This document shows, one piece after another, positions 1 to 7,334 of a DNA stretch of 8,721 bases (the first letter of the stretch is position 1; every line of letters starts with the position of its first letter). Both the position numbers and the translations under genes were made by a program. The notes under the pieces were generated by a model, which saw nothing but the letters and a program-made list of their open reading frames with translations, did not search any database and was not told the DNA's origin. The DNA is taken from the NCBI GenBank assembly GCA_947258675.1, contig CAMYJP010000079.1:1-8721 (forward strand), given 5' to 3'. The DNA is from an uncultured Desulfobulbaceae bacterium (GTDB lineage: Bacteria > Desulfobacterota > Desulfobulbia > Desulfobulbales > BM004).

Positions 1-389
1 TGGGCCACGCATTGGTCGATAATATTATTGCTGACCTGGGCCAACCGATACACGTTTGCTTCTCTGGCACGGAAATCACCACCTTTAATGGTGTCATAAA
101 AAAGTCTATGGATAGTGTCGCCGTCATTCGGGTAATTTTTTGCTGCGTTTATGCCACCCTGTGCTGCTATTGAATGAGCGCGACGAGGACTGTCTTGTAT
201 ACAGAAGGTTTTTACGTTATACCCGAGTTCAGCAAGAGAAGCTGACGCCGAAGCGCCGGCAAGCCCGGTTCCAACAACGATTATGTTGAATTTTCTTTTG
301 TTGGCTGGGTTGACAAGTTTGCATTCAAAACGGTGGTTGTCCCATTTTTGGTTAAGAGGTCCTGAAGGTATTTTTGAATCGAAAATCAT
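1..389 (-). CDS. sdhA: Succinate dehydrogenase / fumarate reductase flavoprotein subunit, N-terminal part (partial)
   Basis: This is the catalytic, FAD-carrying subunit of a membrane-bound succinate:quinone oxidoreductase, which interconverts succinate and fumarate. Only the first 129 residues are in the window; the gene runs off the left edge. An FAD-binding Rossmann motif is visible at residues 40-45 (GTGLAG). The segment around residues 69-80 ([12 protein letters not shown]) is the family signature, and His72 in it fits the residue that carries covalent FAD. The start ATG at 389 lies 26 bases after the sdhC stop, so the two genes are very likely co-transcribed. No strong Shine-Dalgarno sequence precedes it. 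The sdhC-sdhA order is typical of type B enzymes, where an iron-sulfur subunit gene (sdhB) usually follows; here that would lie outside the window. The sequence alone cannot tell whether it works mainly as a dehydrogenase or as a fumarate reductase. Confidence 0.95.
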   Translation of the reverse strand, partial: MIFDSKIPSGPLNQKWDNHRFECKLVNPANKRKFNIIVVGTGLAGASASASLAELGYNVKTFCIQDSPRRAHSIAAQGGINAAKNYPNDGDTIHRLFYDTIKGGDFRAREANVYRLAQVSNNIIDQCVA

Positions 390-415
390 AATAGGTTTGC
401 CAAGAGAGTCTCTGT

Positions 416-1066
416 TTAGAGAAGAAGAAATTGATCAAATATGCTTGTCAATGTCGGGAAAAGTATAAAAATAAACCCTACAATAATGCTCAATACCAGA
501 GCGCCGATATTTAACGTTCTGTTATAGTTTGGATGGTTAATACCCAATGACTGAAAGAGGCTCCACCAGCCGTGACTGAGATGGAAAGCCAGGGCCACGA
601 GGGATACTGTATAGAAGGCGGCATACATTGGCCGGCTAAGTACCTGCTTAACGGCTTCACTGGGCATGATATTTTCAAGAGTTTGAAAATTTATGAGATG
701 AACAACAAGAAAAAGAAGTATAATAATACCGGTGTATGGCATTGTTCTGGAGCCCCAGGTGCGGCCGCCGGCTGTTGTGGAAACACTGTATCGCGAAGGC
801 CGCGATTGCAGGTTTTCTATGTAAAGCAGAGTTCCTGTAATAATGTGGATTAAAAAAATAAAGACCAGTCCGGCTTCAAAAATGTGCAGGATAATGCCCA
901 AGGAGTGCAGATGTTCAGCATAAGAATTGAATGAATCTCGACCAAAAAACATGGTGGAATTACCGACAAGATGCACAAGCAGGAAAAGACTCATCAGCGA
1001 ACCGCTTAGAGCCATTATGCTTTTTTTACCAATAGAAGAGGCAATAAATCGTGTAAGGATTTTCAT
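416..1066 (-). CDS. sdhC: Succinate dehydrogenase cytochrome b558-type membrane anchor subunit
   Basis: This is the membrane anchor of the succinate:quinone oxidoreductase. It passes electrons between the iron-sulfur subunit and quinone through heme b. The 216-residue product has five hydrophobic segments (roughly residues 17-40, 58-82, 110-128, 148-172 and 188-210), as in single-polypeptide type B anchors. Histidines at membrane positions 32, 74, 123 and 162 or 165 are candidate axial ligands for two hemes; this assignment comes from family knowledge, not proof. The motif [11 protein letters not shown] at residues 32-42, followed by FNSYA, is characteristic of the family. I chose the ATG at 1066 because the protein then begins just before the conserved SSIGKK segment. 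An upstream TTG at 1114 would add 16 residues that do not look like a family N-terminus; neither start has a convincing ribosome binding site. Confidence 0.93.
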   Translation of the reverse strand: MKILTRFIASSIGKKSIMALSGSLMSLFLLVHLVGNSTMFFGRDSFNSYAEHLHSLGIILHIFEAGLVFIFLIHIITGTLLYIENLQSRPSRYSVSTTAGGRTWGSRTMPYTGIIILLFLVVHLINFQTLENIMPSEAVKQVLSRPMYAAFYTVSLVALAFHLSHGWWSLFQSLGINHPNYNRTLNIGALVLSIIVGFIFILFPTLTSIFDQFLLL

Positions 1067-1221
1067 AAAATAGACGTAACTGGATTGAATGTAAGGTATT
1101 TTACTGCATACCAAACTTTAGCTCGCTTATCGAATCTTAACAAGTACTATTTCTTATCGGTTTGAACGGATGTTTTAGGTTTCTATAGCAATACGAGCAA
1201 AAAAACAATGAACCCGATAAT

Positions 1222-1257
1222 GGTGTTATAGATGGTATTATAATCGGTATTGAAAGA
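1222..1257. promoter_or_regulatory. Three 12-bp-phased GGTRTT repeats with a shared -10-like box
   Basis: The divergent gap between sdhC and the radical SAM gene contains GGTGTT at 1222, GGTATT at 1234 and GGTATT at 1246, exactly 12 bases apart. The first two units are nearly identical over ten bases (TGGTGTTATA, TGGTATTATA). The palindrome ATTATAAT at 1237-1244 lies inside the second unit and offers a -10-like TATAAT on either strand, but no good -35 element sits at the right distance on the plus strand. An operator for a regulator of one or both divergent genes is a reasonable guess, but the protein is unknown. I see nothing else of note in the 271-base gap. Confidence 0.35.
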
Positions 1258-1337
1258 AATTTGAAATGAAACGCATTATGCACAAAGAAGTAATTTTCGA
1301 CTCTAGGATCTGCACTTTGGATATTCAGAGGTGAGGC

Positions 1338-2297
1338 TTGTCAAATACTAGAAAACAGAACAGTGGATACCTTTCTTTGTATTCAACCGGTGAATTAACT
1401 GAACGCATTGAAACAGCCATGGCTGGATTGGCCAGCTGCTGTATGTGCCCCAGACGATGTAAGGTGAATCGTCTTGATGAAGAAAAAGGAATATGCAATA
1501 CCGGTTCTCAGGCTATTGTAGCCAGTTACGCACCGCACTTCGGTGAGGAGAGTCCTTTGGTCGGTAGCAGTGGTTCGGGCACAATTTTTTTTTCTTACTG
1601 CAACCTCCTCTGTCTTTTTTGTCAAAATTATGAAATCAGTCATCTGGGTGAAGGAGTTGCGGTAACATCTGGACAATTAGCGGCCGTGATGATGAGTTTG
1701 CAAAAACAGGGTTGCCATAACATCAATTTTGTTACCCCCAGTCACGTGGTTCCCCAGATTCTTGCTGCCCTGCCTATAGCTGTTGAAAAGGGATTAACCG
1801 TGCCTCTGGTATACAACAGCAGTGGCTATGATTCTGTCGAAACTCTCAAACTGTTAAATGGTGTAGTAGATATTTATATGCCTGATTTTAAATTCTGGGA
1901 TTCTGCATCGGCAAAAAGATATGCAAAAGCAAAAGATTATCCGGAAAAAGCGCAAGCAGCACTTAAGGAGATGCATGATCAAGTTGGGGATCTGATTTTA
2001 GATGAAAATAACGTAGCTGTGAAGGGACTGCTGGTGCGTCATTTAGTAATGCCGGAAGGCCTTGCTGAGACAGGCACCATTATGAATTTTCTGGCAAAAA
2101 AAATATCGACCGCAACCTATGTTAATGTAATGGATCAGTACAGGCCGTGTGGACAGGCAAGGCAGTGTCCGCCTCTTCAGCGCAGAATCACCCATGATGA
2201 ATATCAGGAGGCTTGGCGTCTTGCAAAAGAAGCAGGGCTGACCAGGCTTGATAATCGGGATTGGCCCGGAATTTTGGAGAGATTAGGTTTGATTTGA
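1338..2297 (+). CDS. PflX-like radical SAM protein (COG1313 type), function uncertain
   Basis: This 319-residue protein resembles the uncharacterised PflX branch of pyruvate-formate-lyase-activating-enzyme-like radical SAM proteins. The radical SAM cluster motif CxxxCxxC is at Cys88, Cys92 and Cys95, followed by QNYEIS, a hallmark of this branch. An N-terminal cysteine cluster (Cys34, Cys37, Cys41, Cys53, within CPRRCKVNR and GICN) probably binds a second metal centre. The segment HFGEESPLVGSSGSGTIFF (67-85) and the C-terminal YRPCGQ...RRIT part also match the family. The substrate is not known, and no glycyl-radical enzyme gene is adjacent. Translation most likely starts at TTG 1338, with the purine-rich GAGGTGAGG just upstream; the in-frame ATG at 1278 is cut off by a stop at 1332. 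The gene is monocistronic as far as can be seen: divergent from sdhC, with rpsT behind its own promoter. Confidence 0.88.
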   Translation: MSNTRKQNSGYLSLYSTGELTERIETAMAGLASCCMCPRRCKVNRLDEEKGICNTGSQAIVASYAPHFGEESPLVGSSGSGTIFFSYCNLLCLFCQNYEISHLGEGVAVTSGQLAAVMMSLQKQGCHNINFVTPSHVVPQILAALPIAVEKGLTVPLVYNSSGYDSVETLKLLNGVVDIYMPDFKFWDSASAKRYAKAKDYPEKAQAALKEMHDQVGDLILDENNVAVKGLLVRHLVMPEGLAETGTIMNFLAKKISTATYVNVMDQYRPCGQARQCPPLQRRITHDEYQEAWRLAKEAGLTRLDNRDWPGILERLGLI

Positions 2298-2425
2298 GCC
2301 GGTGTTAAGACCATTATTCAAAATATTGGATTCCTGAAAAGGCAATTATTCCCTTGAAGCTAGATGAAATTAAATATAAAAAAAACAAATTATCGATATC
2401 CCCCATCACTGATTCAGAGGATTTC

Positions 2426-2454
2426 TTGACAGGTGGAGAATATTGAGCTATAAA
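2426..2454 (+). promoter_or_regulatory. Sigma-70-type promoter of rpsT
   Basis: A perfect -35 TTGACA (2426-2431) is separated by 17 bases from a -10 TATAAA (2449-2454). Transcription should start near 2461, giving a leader of about 80 bases before the rpsT start codon. The spacing and match are near consensus, as expected for a highly expressed ribosomal protein gene. The 128 bases before it (2298-2425) show no terminator or other element for the upstream gene that I can support. Confidence 0.85.
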
Positions 2455-2462
2455 TACCATCT

Positions 2463-2521
2463 TTTATTTCCAGCCCTGAAATAAATACGTTTGCAGAGAG
2501 ATTTATACAATTTATTTTTTT
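2463..2521 (+). promoter_or_regulatory. rpsT 5' leader with two mutually exclusive AU-rich stems
   Basis: Just after the expected transcription start, TTTATTTC (2463-2470) pairs perfectly with GAAATAAA (2478-2485) around a 7-base loop. The same middle strand (AAATAAAT, 2479-2486) can instead pair with ATTTATTT (2510-2517), which is followed directly by a short T-run to 2521 and then the Shine-Dalgarno. Two alternative folds, the second ending in a U-run, recall an attenuator. The stems are almost pure A-U and therefore weak. In Escherichia coli S20 represses its own translation through its leader, so some leader control is plausible here, but this specific mechanism is inference. Confidence 0.4.
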
Positions 2522-2542
2522 GATACTTGAGGAGGATAGCAG

Positions 2543-2830
2543 TTGGCAAATCACAAATCAGCGGTTAAAAGAAATAAGCAGAATTTAGAGCGTCGTGCCC
2601 GGAATAGAGCGAATAAGTCACGCGTTAAAAATGCTATTAAAGATATCGATAAAGCCATTAATGAATCTAAATCCGTTGAAGAGGCCCAAAAAGCTCTTGA
2701 AACGGCTATCCCGGTAATTTATCGAGCGTCAGTTAAGGGTACCATTCATAAAAAAAATGCATCGCGAAAGGTGTCCAGGCTTACAAAACGGGTGAACACT
2801 TTTGTAAAAGGTGCGGAAACAGCAGCTTGA
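2543..2830 (+). CDS. rpsT: 30S ribosomal protein S20
   Basis: S20 binds 16S rRNA early in small-subunit assembly. The 95-residue product is lysine/arginine-rich and begins MANHKSAVKRNKQN, the recognisable S20 N-terminus. The rest is the expected set of basic helices, including SRVKNAIKDIDKAI and the segment IHKKNASRKVSRLTKRV near the C-terminus. Its length is close to the family norm of about 85-95. The start is TTG at 2543, seven bases after a strong GAGGAGGA Shine-Dalgarno (2529-2536). A UUG start is also used by rpsT in Escherichia coli, where it matters for autoregulation. The gene is a single-cistron unit with its own promoter and terminator. Confidence 0.97.
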   Translation: MANHKSAVKRNKQNLERRARNRANKSRVKNAIKDIDKAINESKSVEEAQKALETAIPVIYRASVKGTIHKKNASRKVSRLTKRVNTFVKGAETAA

Positions 2831-2887
2831 TCAACCGGCCCTAATCAGTATTTTCAAAGTAACCCGTTTAGGGAATGGTTCTATTAG

Positions 2888-2928
2888 AAAGCCATGGGAT
2901 AGAGTAATAAGCCCCATGGCTTTTTTTT
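2888..2928 (+). terminator. Intrinsic terminator of rpsT
   Basis: AAAGCCATGGG (2888-2898) pairs perfectly with CCCATGGCTTT (2913-2923) around a 14-base loop, and the T-run extends to 2928. It lies 57 bases after the rpsT stop and should separate rpsT transcription from the trp cluster. Confidence 0.95.
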
Positions 2929-2929
2929 G

Positions 2930-3084
2930 TTATACAAAATCGCATTCAAATTCTAATTTTGTCCCCTTCAAGGGGGGATTGAACGGAGTTGGCAGCGTCG
3001 TCGGCTTCCTCGACTTATTTCATATACGCCTTCGGGGCCTAATCTTTGCCGCCTTGTTATCTCTTTTAATGCAACTTTGTATAA
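2930..3084. mobile_element. MITE-like element with imperfect ~21-bp terminal inverted repeats
   Basis: The left end (2930-2950, beginning TTATACAAA) and the reverse complement of the right end (3064-3084) agree at 18 of 21 positions by hand alignment, including a perfect 9-bp outer match and an inner GCATT. Between them is a 113-bp core that includes an internal hairpin (TCCCC at 2962-2966 against the G-run ending at about 2976). The core is clearly richer in G+C (about 57% over 2963-3053 by hand count) than the AT-rich sequence on its right. No transposase or convincing reading frame is present, so it would be a non-autonomous element. The outermost TTA/TAA could hide a TA target duplication of the IS630/mariner kind, but this is not proven. 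It abuts the rpsT terminator and may supply part of the trp promoter. An alternative is a structured regulatory RNA. Confidence 0.55.
3054..3083 (+). promoter_or_regulatory. Weak candidate promoter for the trp cluster
   Basis: TTGTTA (3054-3059) lies 18 bases upstream of TGTATA (3078-3083), about 95 bases before the trpE start codon. The -10-like hexamer falls inside the right terminal inverted repeat of the MITE-like element, so the insertion may have shaped trp transcription. The match is only fair. From 3085 to 3178 I find no Trp-codon-rich leader peptide, T-box or terminator-like hairpin. Confidence 0.25.
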
Positions 3085-3178
3085 GGTTTACACAGATGAA
3101 TCACAGTCAATCTCATGATGCTCTGAGGAACTTCATGTAGATTTTATGAAAATGATGAAATGTTGAAGGAGAAAAACA

Positions 3179-4654
3179 GTGCATACGCCTGATTTTTCCA
3201 CTTTTGAGAAGATCGCTTCAGAGTCTGGCCTGGTGCCAGTGTACCGGGAAATCATTGCAGACCTGGACACGCCGTTAACCATTTTTGCAAAAGTCGCCGC
3301 CCAGGACTCCCATGCCTTTTTGTTTGAGAGCGTGGAGGGTGGAGAAAAATGGGGCCGTTATTCATTTATCGGTTTTGATCCCATAATGACGGTTACCAGT
3401 AAAGATGATCGACTGGAAGTGTGCGATGATGATGGAACCAGGCAACTGACTGGGAATCCTCTCCATTCGTTGAAAAAACTGCTTCTTTCGTTTAATGCTC
3501 ATCAGGCTGGGTATCTTCCGCGATTCTTTGGCGGGTTGGTAGGCTATCTAGGGTATGATATGGTACGTTTTATGGAGAAGCTGCCCATCAACAATCCCAA
3601 CCTCGATCTTCCCGATAGTTCCTTCATGGTGCCAAGAATGGTGCTCATTCATGACAACCTCAAACAGACATTGAGCATCGTCAATTGTGTTCTCATTTCT
3701 TCAGAAATAAATACTGAAGAGCTCTACAGACAAGCCCAGCAAAGAATTGATGAGATTGTGAAAAAGCTGCGGGAGCCTCTTCCCTATGATGTCATAAACA
3801 GTCATGGAGGTGTAAGTCCACATGAATTTACTTCTAATATGGACCAGGATGTTTTTCATGATATGGTCCATAAAGCAAAGGAATACATAGTAGCCGGGGA
3901 TGTAATCCAGGTTGTTCTTTCCCAGAGGTTTCAAACGACAACAGATCTTGCTCCCTTTACATTATACCGGGCTCTTCGGAGAATTAATCCAAGTCCGTAT
4001 CTTTTTTATCTAAGGCTTGGAGATATCCTTCAGATAGGGTCTTCTCCTGAGATACTGGTGCGGCTTGAAAATAATGAGATTGAACTGCGTCCCATTGCCG
4101 GAACAAGGAAACGCGGTAACACTGTTGAAGAGGATCTGGCGCTTGAAAAGGAATTGTTGGCCGATCCAAAGGAAAGAGCCGAGCATCTTATGCTTGTGGA
4201 TCTTGGCCGAAATGATGCTGGCCGGGTTGCAGATTACGGGTCTGTGGAGGTGCGAGATCTCATGGTGGTTGATCGATATAGCCATGTGATGCATATCGTT
4301 TCCGGAGTGCATGGCGAGCTGGCGGCTGAAAGGGATCAGTTTGATGTAATATCCGCCTGTTTTCCAGCAGGAACAGTGAGCGGGGCCCCAAAAATCAGAG
4401 CAATGGAAATCATAGAAGAATTAGAACCTGAGCGCCGTGGACCGTATGCAGGTTCGGTCGGCTATTTCGGATTCTCCGGTAATATGGATTTCTGTATCAC
4501 TATCAGAACGTTTGTTATGGCTGGAAAAAATTTGTGGATACAGGCCGGGGCCGGGATTGTTGCAGATTCCGATCCACAGAAGGAATATGAAGAGACCATT
4601 AATAAAGCTAAGGGACTGCGCAGGGCAGTTGAACTGGCTGAGAAGGGATTTTGA
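3179..4654 (+). CDS. trpE: Anthranilate synthase component I
   Basis: TrpE makes anthranilate from chorismate with ammonia supplied by TrpG, the first committed step of tryptophan synthesis. The 491-residue length is normal. Near the N-terminus, [19 protein letters not shown] (47-65) contains Ser51 in the position of the tryptophan feedback-binding ES motif. The catalytic half carries PIAGTRKRG (305-313), LVDLGRND (339-346), GTVSGAPK (398-405) and [12 protein letters not shown] (from 455), all hallmarks of the chorismate-utilising family. The GTVSGAPK and feedback motifs favour TrpE over PabB. The start is GTG at 3179, seven bases after AAGGAG (3166-3171). trpG begins two bases after the TGA stop, which implies translational coupling and a 1:1 supply of the two subunits. 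Feedback inhibition by tryptophan is expected from the conserved N-terminal motif. Confidence 0.96.
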   Translation: MHTPDFSTFEKIASESGLVPVYREIIADLDTPLTIFAKVAAQDSHAFLFESVEGGEKWGRYSFIGFDPIMTVTSKDDRLEVCDDDGTRQLTGNPLHSLKKLLLSFNAHQAGYLPRFFGGLVGYLGYDMVRFMEKLPINNPNLDLPDSSFMVPRMVLIHDNLKQTLSIVNCVLISSEINTEELYRQAQQRIDEIVKKLREPLPYDVINSHGGVSPHEFTSNMDQDVFHDMVHKAKEYIVAGDVIQVVLSQRFQTTTDLAPFTLYRALRRINPSPYLFYLRLGDILQIGSSPEILVRLENNEIELRPIAGTRKRGNTVEEDLALEKELLADPKERAEHLMLVDLGRNDAGRVADYGSVEVRDLMVVDRYSHVMHIVSGVHGELAAERDQFDVISACFPAGTVSGAPKIRAMEIIEELEPERRGPYAGSVGYFGFSGNMDFCITIRTFVMAGKNLWIQAGAGIVADSDPQKEYEETINKAKGLRRAVELAEKGF

Positions 4655-4656
4655 GT

Positions 4657-5253
4657 ATGATTGTCATTATCGATAATTATGATTCGTTTACTTATAATAT
4701 TGTTCAGACTATTGCCGTTTACGCAGTTGAAGAATTGAAATCTGAACTCAAAGTTTTTCGTAACGATCAAGTTGGAATAGATGAACTGGCAGCTTTAAAT
4801 CCGGAGCGTCTTTTGATATCACCAGGTCCCTGCACTCCTTCTAAGGCAGGGATTTCCATAGCCGCTATTCAACATTTCAGTGGAAAGATTCCTGTTCTCG
4901 GTGTATGCCTCGGCCATCAGTCAATCGGTGAGGCTTTTGGCGGAGAGGTTGTGCTTGCCGGTCGTATAATGCATGGCAAGACAAGCCCTATAAGTCATGA
5001 TAACAAGGGTGTATTTACCGGGTTACCGAACCCCTTTGAGGCAATGAGGTATCATTCTCTGGTAGTAAAGGAGGAGAATATACCGGAATGTCTTGAGATT
5101 ACCGCCCGTTCAGATCAGGGGGAACTGATGGGTCTGCGCCATAAAAATTTACCTATTGAAGGTGTGCAATTCCATCCGGAATCTATTATGACACCTGATG
5201 GCTTTAATTTATTAAAGAATTTTCTGTCACCCGAGTATGTGAATCTCTTATGA
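4657..5253 (+). CDS. trpG: Anthranilate synthase component II, glutamine amidotransferase
   Basis: This subunit hydrolyses glutamine and channels ammonia to TrpE. The 198-residue protein is a stand-alone class I amidotransferase. The catalytic triad is visible as Cys84 (GVCLGHQ), His173 and Glu175 (QFHPES). [11 protein letters not shown] at the N-terminus and LISPGPCTP at 53-61 are also typical. The MRYHSLVV segment (130-137) completes the family pattern. I chose ATG 4657: AAGGGA (4643-4648) lies eight bases upstream. The in-frame TTG at 4651 overlaps the trpE stop and sits too close to that site. In some bacteria one TrpG-like protein also serves folate synthesis (PabA); the position directly after trpE supports tryptophan as the main role. 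Confidence 0.95.
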   Translation: MIVIIDNYDSFTYNIVQTIAVYAVEELKSELKVFRNDQVGIDELAALNPERLLISPGPCTPSKAGISIAAIQHFSGKIPVLGVCLGHQSIGEAFGGEVVLAGRIMHGKTSPISHDNKGVFTGLPNPFEAMRYHSLVVKEENIPECLEITARSDQGELMGLRHKNLPIEGVQFHPESIMTPDGFNLLKNFLSPEYVNLL

Positions 5254-5306
5254 ACTTGTAAATTATGATGGGATCTTCTCTACACAATAGTTTTGAGGGG
5301 GGAGCA

Positions 5307-6332
5307 ATGATAAAAGATGCAATAGCAAAAGTAATAACCGGAACTGATCTTAATGAAGATGAAATGGTTGCAGCCATGGATGAAATTATGGGCGGTGAAG
5401 CGACTCCTGCCCAAATAGGGTCATTTATTACCGCTCTCAGAATGAAAGGCGAGACGGTTGAGGAGATAAGTGGCGCAGCAAAGGTAATGCGGCAAAAGGC
5501 TACAAAAATAAAAACACATATCGATCTGGCCTCAGGGGAAGTATTGATGGATACCTGTGGAACAGGGGGAGATGGTTCCGGAACCTTTAACGTTTCTACG
5601 GCTTCTGCCTTTGTCATAGCTGGAGTCGGTATCCCAGTGGCTAAACATGGCAACCGCTCAGTATCCAGCCATTGTGGGAGTGCAGACGTGCTTGAAGCCC
5701 TGGGTGTAAACTTAAATATGGATGCCGACAGTGTCGGTGAGTGTATCCGGGAAGTGGGAATAGGCTTTTTGTTCGCGCCTATGCTCCATGGTGCAATGAA
5801 GCATGCAATCGGCCCCAGAAGGGAAATTGGTGCCCGTACAATATTTAATGTACTTGGCCCCCTGACGAATCCAGCCGGAGCAAATGTCCAGGTAATGGGA
5901 GTGTATTCAGAAGATCTTTGTGAAAAACTGGCTTCAGTGCTCACTAAGCTGGGAAGTAAGAGAGCGATGGTGGTCTGGGGAGAGGGTAATCTTGATGAAC
6001 TCACTGTTACAGGCCAAACAACGGTTGCCGAACTAAAAAATGGTGCAGTCTCTCTTTATAAGATAAAACCGGAAGATGTCGGCTTGAATCGTGCGGTAAT
6101 ATCAGACCTGGCTGGCGGTAAAAATGCTGACGATTCTGCCGTTCAGCTTCGGGAGATACTACAAGGGAAGGCAGGAGCCTGTCTGGATATGGTCTTATTG
6201 AATGGTGGCGCCGGGCTCATGGTTGCAGAAAAGGTACCTGATATCAAGGCCGGAATTGAAATGGCCAGGCAGGTTATAGATTCAGGTGCTGCTGCGGCAA
6301 AGCTCGATGCGTTGATCGCTTTTGGAAAGTAG
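5307..6332 (+). CDS. trpD: Anthranilate phosphoribosyltransferase
   Basis: TrpD joins anthranilate to phosphoribosyl pyrophosphate. The 341-residue protein has the usual length. It carries GTGGDG (85-90) for the pyrophosphate, KHGNRSVSS (113-121) and GSADVLEALG (124-133), all diagnostic. RREIGARTIFNVLGPLTNPA is also conserved in the family. The start is ATG 5307, preceded by a strong GGGGGGAG (5297-5304). An upstream in-frame ATG at 5265 would add 14 residues lacking family character and has no comparable site. It is 53 bases downstream of trpG and separate from it, not fused as in enterobacteria. A 128-base gap follows before trpC. Confidence 0.96.
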   Translation: MIKDAIAKVITGTDLNEDEMVAAMDEIMGGEATPAQIGSFITALRMKGETVEEISGAAKVMRQKATKIKTHIDLASGEVLMDTCGTGGDGSGTFNVSTASAFVIAGVGIPVAKHGNRSVSSHCGSADVLEALGVNLNMDADSVGECIREVGIGFLFAPMLHGAMKHAIGPRREIGARTIFNVLGPLTNPAGANVQVMGVYSEDLCEKLASVLTKLGSKRAMVVWGEGNLDELTVTGQTTVAELKNGAVSLYKIKPEDVGLNRAVISDLAGGKNADDSAVQLREILQGKAGACLDMVLLNGGAGLMVAEKVPDIKAGIEMARQVIDSGAAAAKLDALIAFGK

Positions 6333-6386
6333 AATCACACCTAGAGCCCGACACCTTCATCTGGAAAATAATTCCATGTAAACCTT

Positions 6387-6419
6387 GGATAAAAAGCTTC
6401 TTGTTAAGAAAAAATATCC
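6387..6419 (+). other. Imperfect hairpin in the trpD-trpC spacer
   Basis: Outer arms GGATA (6387-6391) and TATCC (6415-6419) enclose inner arms TTCTT (6398-6402) and AAGAA (6406-6410) with a three-base loop. The two stems are separated by A-rich internal loops. It lacks a following T-run, so it is not a standard terminator. It could mark RNA processing or differential expression within the cluster, or be chance in AT-rich sequence. Confidence 0.25.
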
Positions 6420-6460
6420 TGTTCTTGGAGTAGGCATATAGTTTTGAGGCACCAGTAATT

Positions 6461-7228
6461 ATGATTCTGGATACCATAGTAGCACATAAAAAGGAAGAAG
6501 TTGCCGAGCTGAAAAAACAGGGAATCCGAACACCGGAAGAACCTGTTGCTTCTCCCCGGGGCTTTATGCGAGCCCTGACTGATTATAATGGGGTGGCAGT
6601 GATTGGCGAGGCCAAAAAGGCCTCCCCGTCAAAGGGGGTTCTTTGTGAGGATTTTGATCCTTTACAGATCGCCTTGAATTATAAGGAAGGCGGCGTTCAG
6701 GCCATGTCAGTTCTTACCGATGTTCGTTTTTTTCAAGGGGATCTTGCATATATTCCATTGGTTAGAAAGAATGTTGATTTTCCAGTCCTACGAAAGGATT
6801 TTATCATTGATGAGATACAGATAAAAGAGGCAAATGTTATCGGAGCAGATGCAATACTGCTTATCGCCGCCATTCTGGATCAGATTCAAATTCAGGATTA
6901 CTTGCATTATGCTCATGAACTTGGAATGGATGTCCTTGTTGAAGTCCATGACGAAAAGGAGCTAGAGAAATCATTAGCGGCTGGAAGTGGGCTTATTGGT
7001 ATTAATAATCGAAACCTTAATGATTTTTCCGTTGACCTTAATACAACTTTTCGTCTTAAAAAAGAAATCCCCTCTACATTGCCGGTAGTTAGTGAGTCAG
7101 GTATCCACAAAAGAGATGACATGCTTCGTTTGCGTGATGAAAAAGTTTGTGCAGCCTTGATCGGGGAAAGATTCATGACTGATTCCGATCCTGTAGCGGC
7201 AATCAAAAAAATGAAAATTGAAGATTGA
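6461..7228 (+). CDS. trpC: Indole-3-glycerol phosphate synthase
   Basis: TrpC closes the indole ring, converting carboxyphenylamino-deoxyribulose phosphate to indole-3-glycerol phosphate with loss of CO2 and water. The 255-residue protein is a monofunctional (beta/alpha)8 barrel. Recognisable elements are VIGEAKKASPSKG (47-59, with Glu50 and Lys52), VLRKDFI (109-115, Lys112 in the general-acid position), LVEVHDE (159-165, Glu161), INNRNL (181-186) and SESGI (211-215, Glu212). The start MILDTIVAHKKEEV is a typical family N-terminus. A GAGG at 6446-6449 lies 11 bases upstream, further than usual, so initiation may be weaker than for its neighbours. It is not fused to trpF, unlike the enterobacterial bifunctional enzyme. 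Confidence 0.96.
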   Translation: MILDTIVAHKKEEVAELKKQGIRTPEEPVASPRGFMRALTDYNGVAVIGEAKKASPSKGVLCEDFDPLQIALNYKEGGVQAMSVLTDVRFFQGDLAYIPLVRKNVDFPVLRKDFIIDEIQIKEANVIGADAILLIAAILDQIQIQDYLHYAHELGMDVLVEVHDEKELEKSLAAGSGLIGINNRNLNDFSVDLNTTFRLKKEIPSTLPVVSESGIHKRDDMLRLRDEKVCAALIGERFMTDSDPVAAIKKMKIED

Positions 7229-7270
7229 AAATCGTAAAGTTGCAAATCCCTGCCAATTTCCATCGTGTTC

Positions 7271-7294
7271 TGAAAGTATAGTCCTGTGCTTTCA
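7271..7294 (+). other. Compact intercistronic hairpin between trpC and trpF
   Basis: TGAAAGTATA (7271-7280) and TGTGCTTTCA (7285-7294) can form ten base pairs, two of them G-U, around a four-base GTCC loop. No T-run follows, so it should not terminate transcription efficiently. Position in a 143-base gap inside an otherwise co-directional cluster suggests RNA processing or stabilisation. Confidence 0.4.
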
Positions 7295-7304
7295 ACATTA
7301 TATC

Positions 7305-7334
7305 TTGAATCATAACCCATAATTCGTGTATCTT
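7305..7334 (+). promoter_or_regulatory. Weak candidate internal promoter before trpF
   Basis: TTGAAT (7305-7310) and TATCTT (7329-7334) are 18 bases apart, 37 bases before the trpF start codon. The match is only moderate and such pairs are common in AT-rich sequence. The unusually long trpC-trpF gap is the main reason to note it. Confidence 0.2.

Noticed and set aside
283..468. Plus-strand open frame across the sdhA-sdhC junction
   Set aside because: Antisense shadow of sdhA and sdhC with no ribosome binding site.
1278..1334. Upstream in-frame ATG and 18-codon frame before the radical SAM gene
   Set aside because: A TGA at 1332-1334 closes it before the gene, and it has no recognisable peptide character.
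2811..3140. Open frame of 109 codons overlapping the end of rpsT
   Set aside because: It runs through the rpsT terminator and the MITE-like element, has no ribosome binding site and no protein-like conservation pattern.
3085..3178. Possible trp attenuator, T-box or TRAP-type leader before trpE
   Set aside because: No tandem Trp codons, no T-box core sequence, no regular GAG/TAG repeats and no terminator hairpin were found.
5265..5306. Longer trpD start at the ATG at 5265
   Set aside because: The added residues do not resemble a TrpD N-terminus, and the strong ribosome binding site lies directly before ATG 5307.
5204..6004. Long minus-strand open frame of 266 codons opposite trpD
   Set aside because: It lies antisense to the well-supported trpD and trpG coding sequences; its composition is that of a complement of a real gene.
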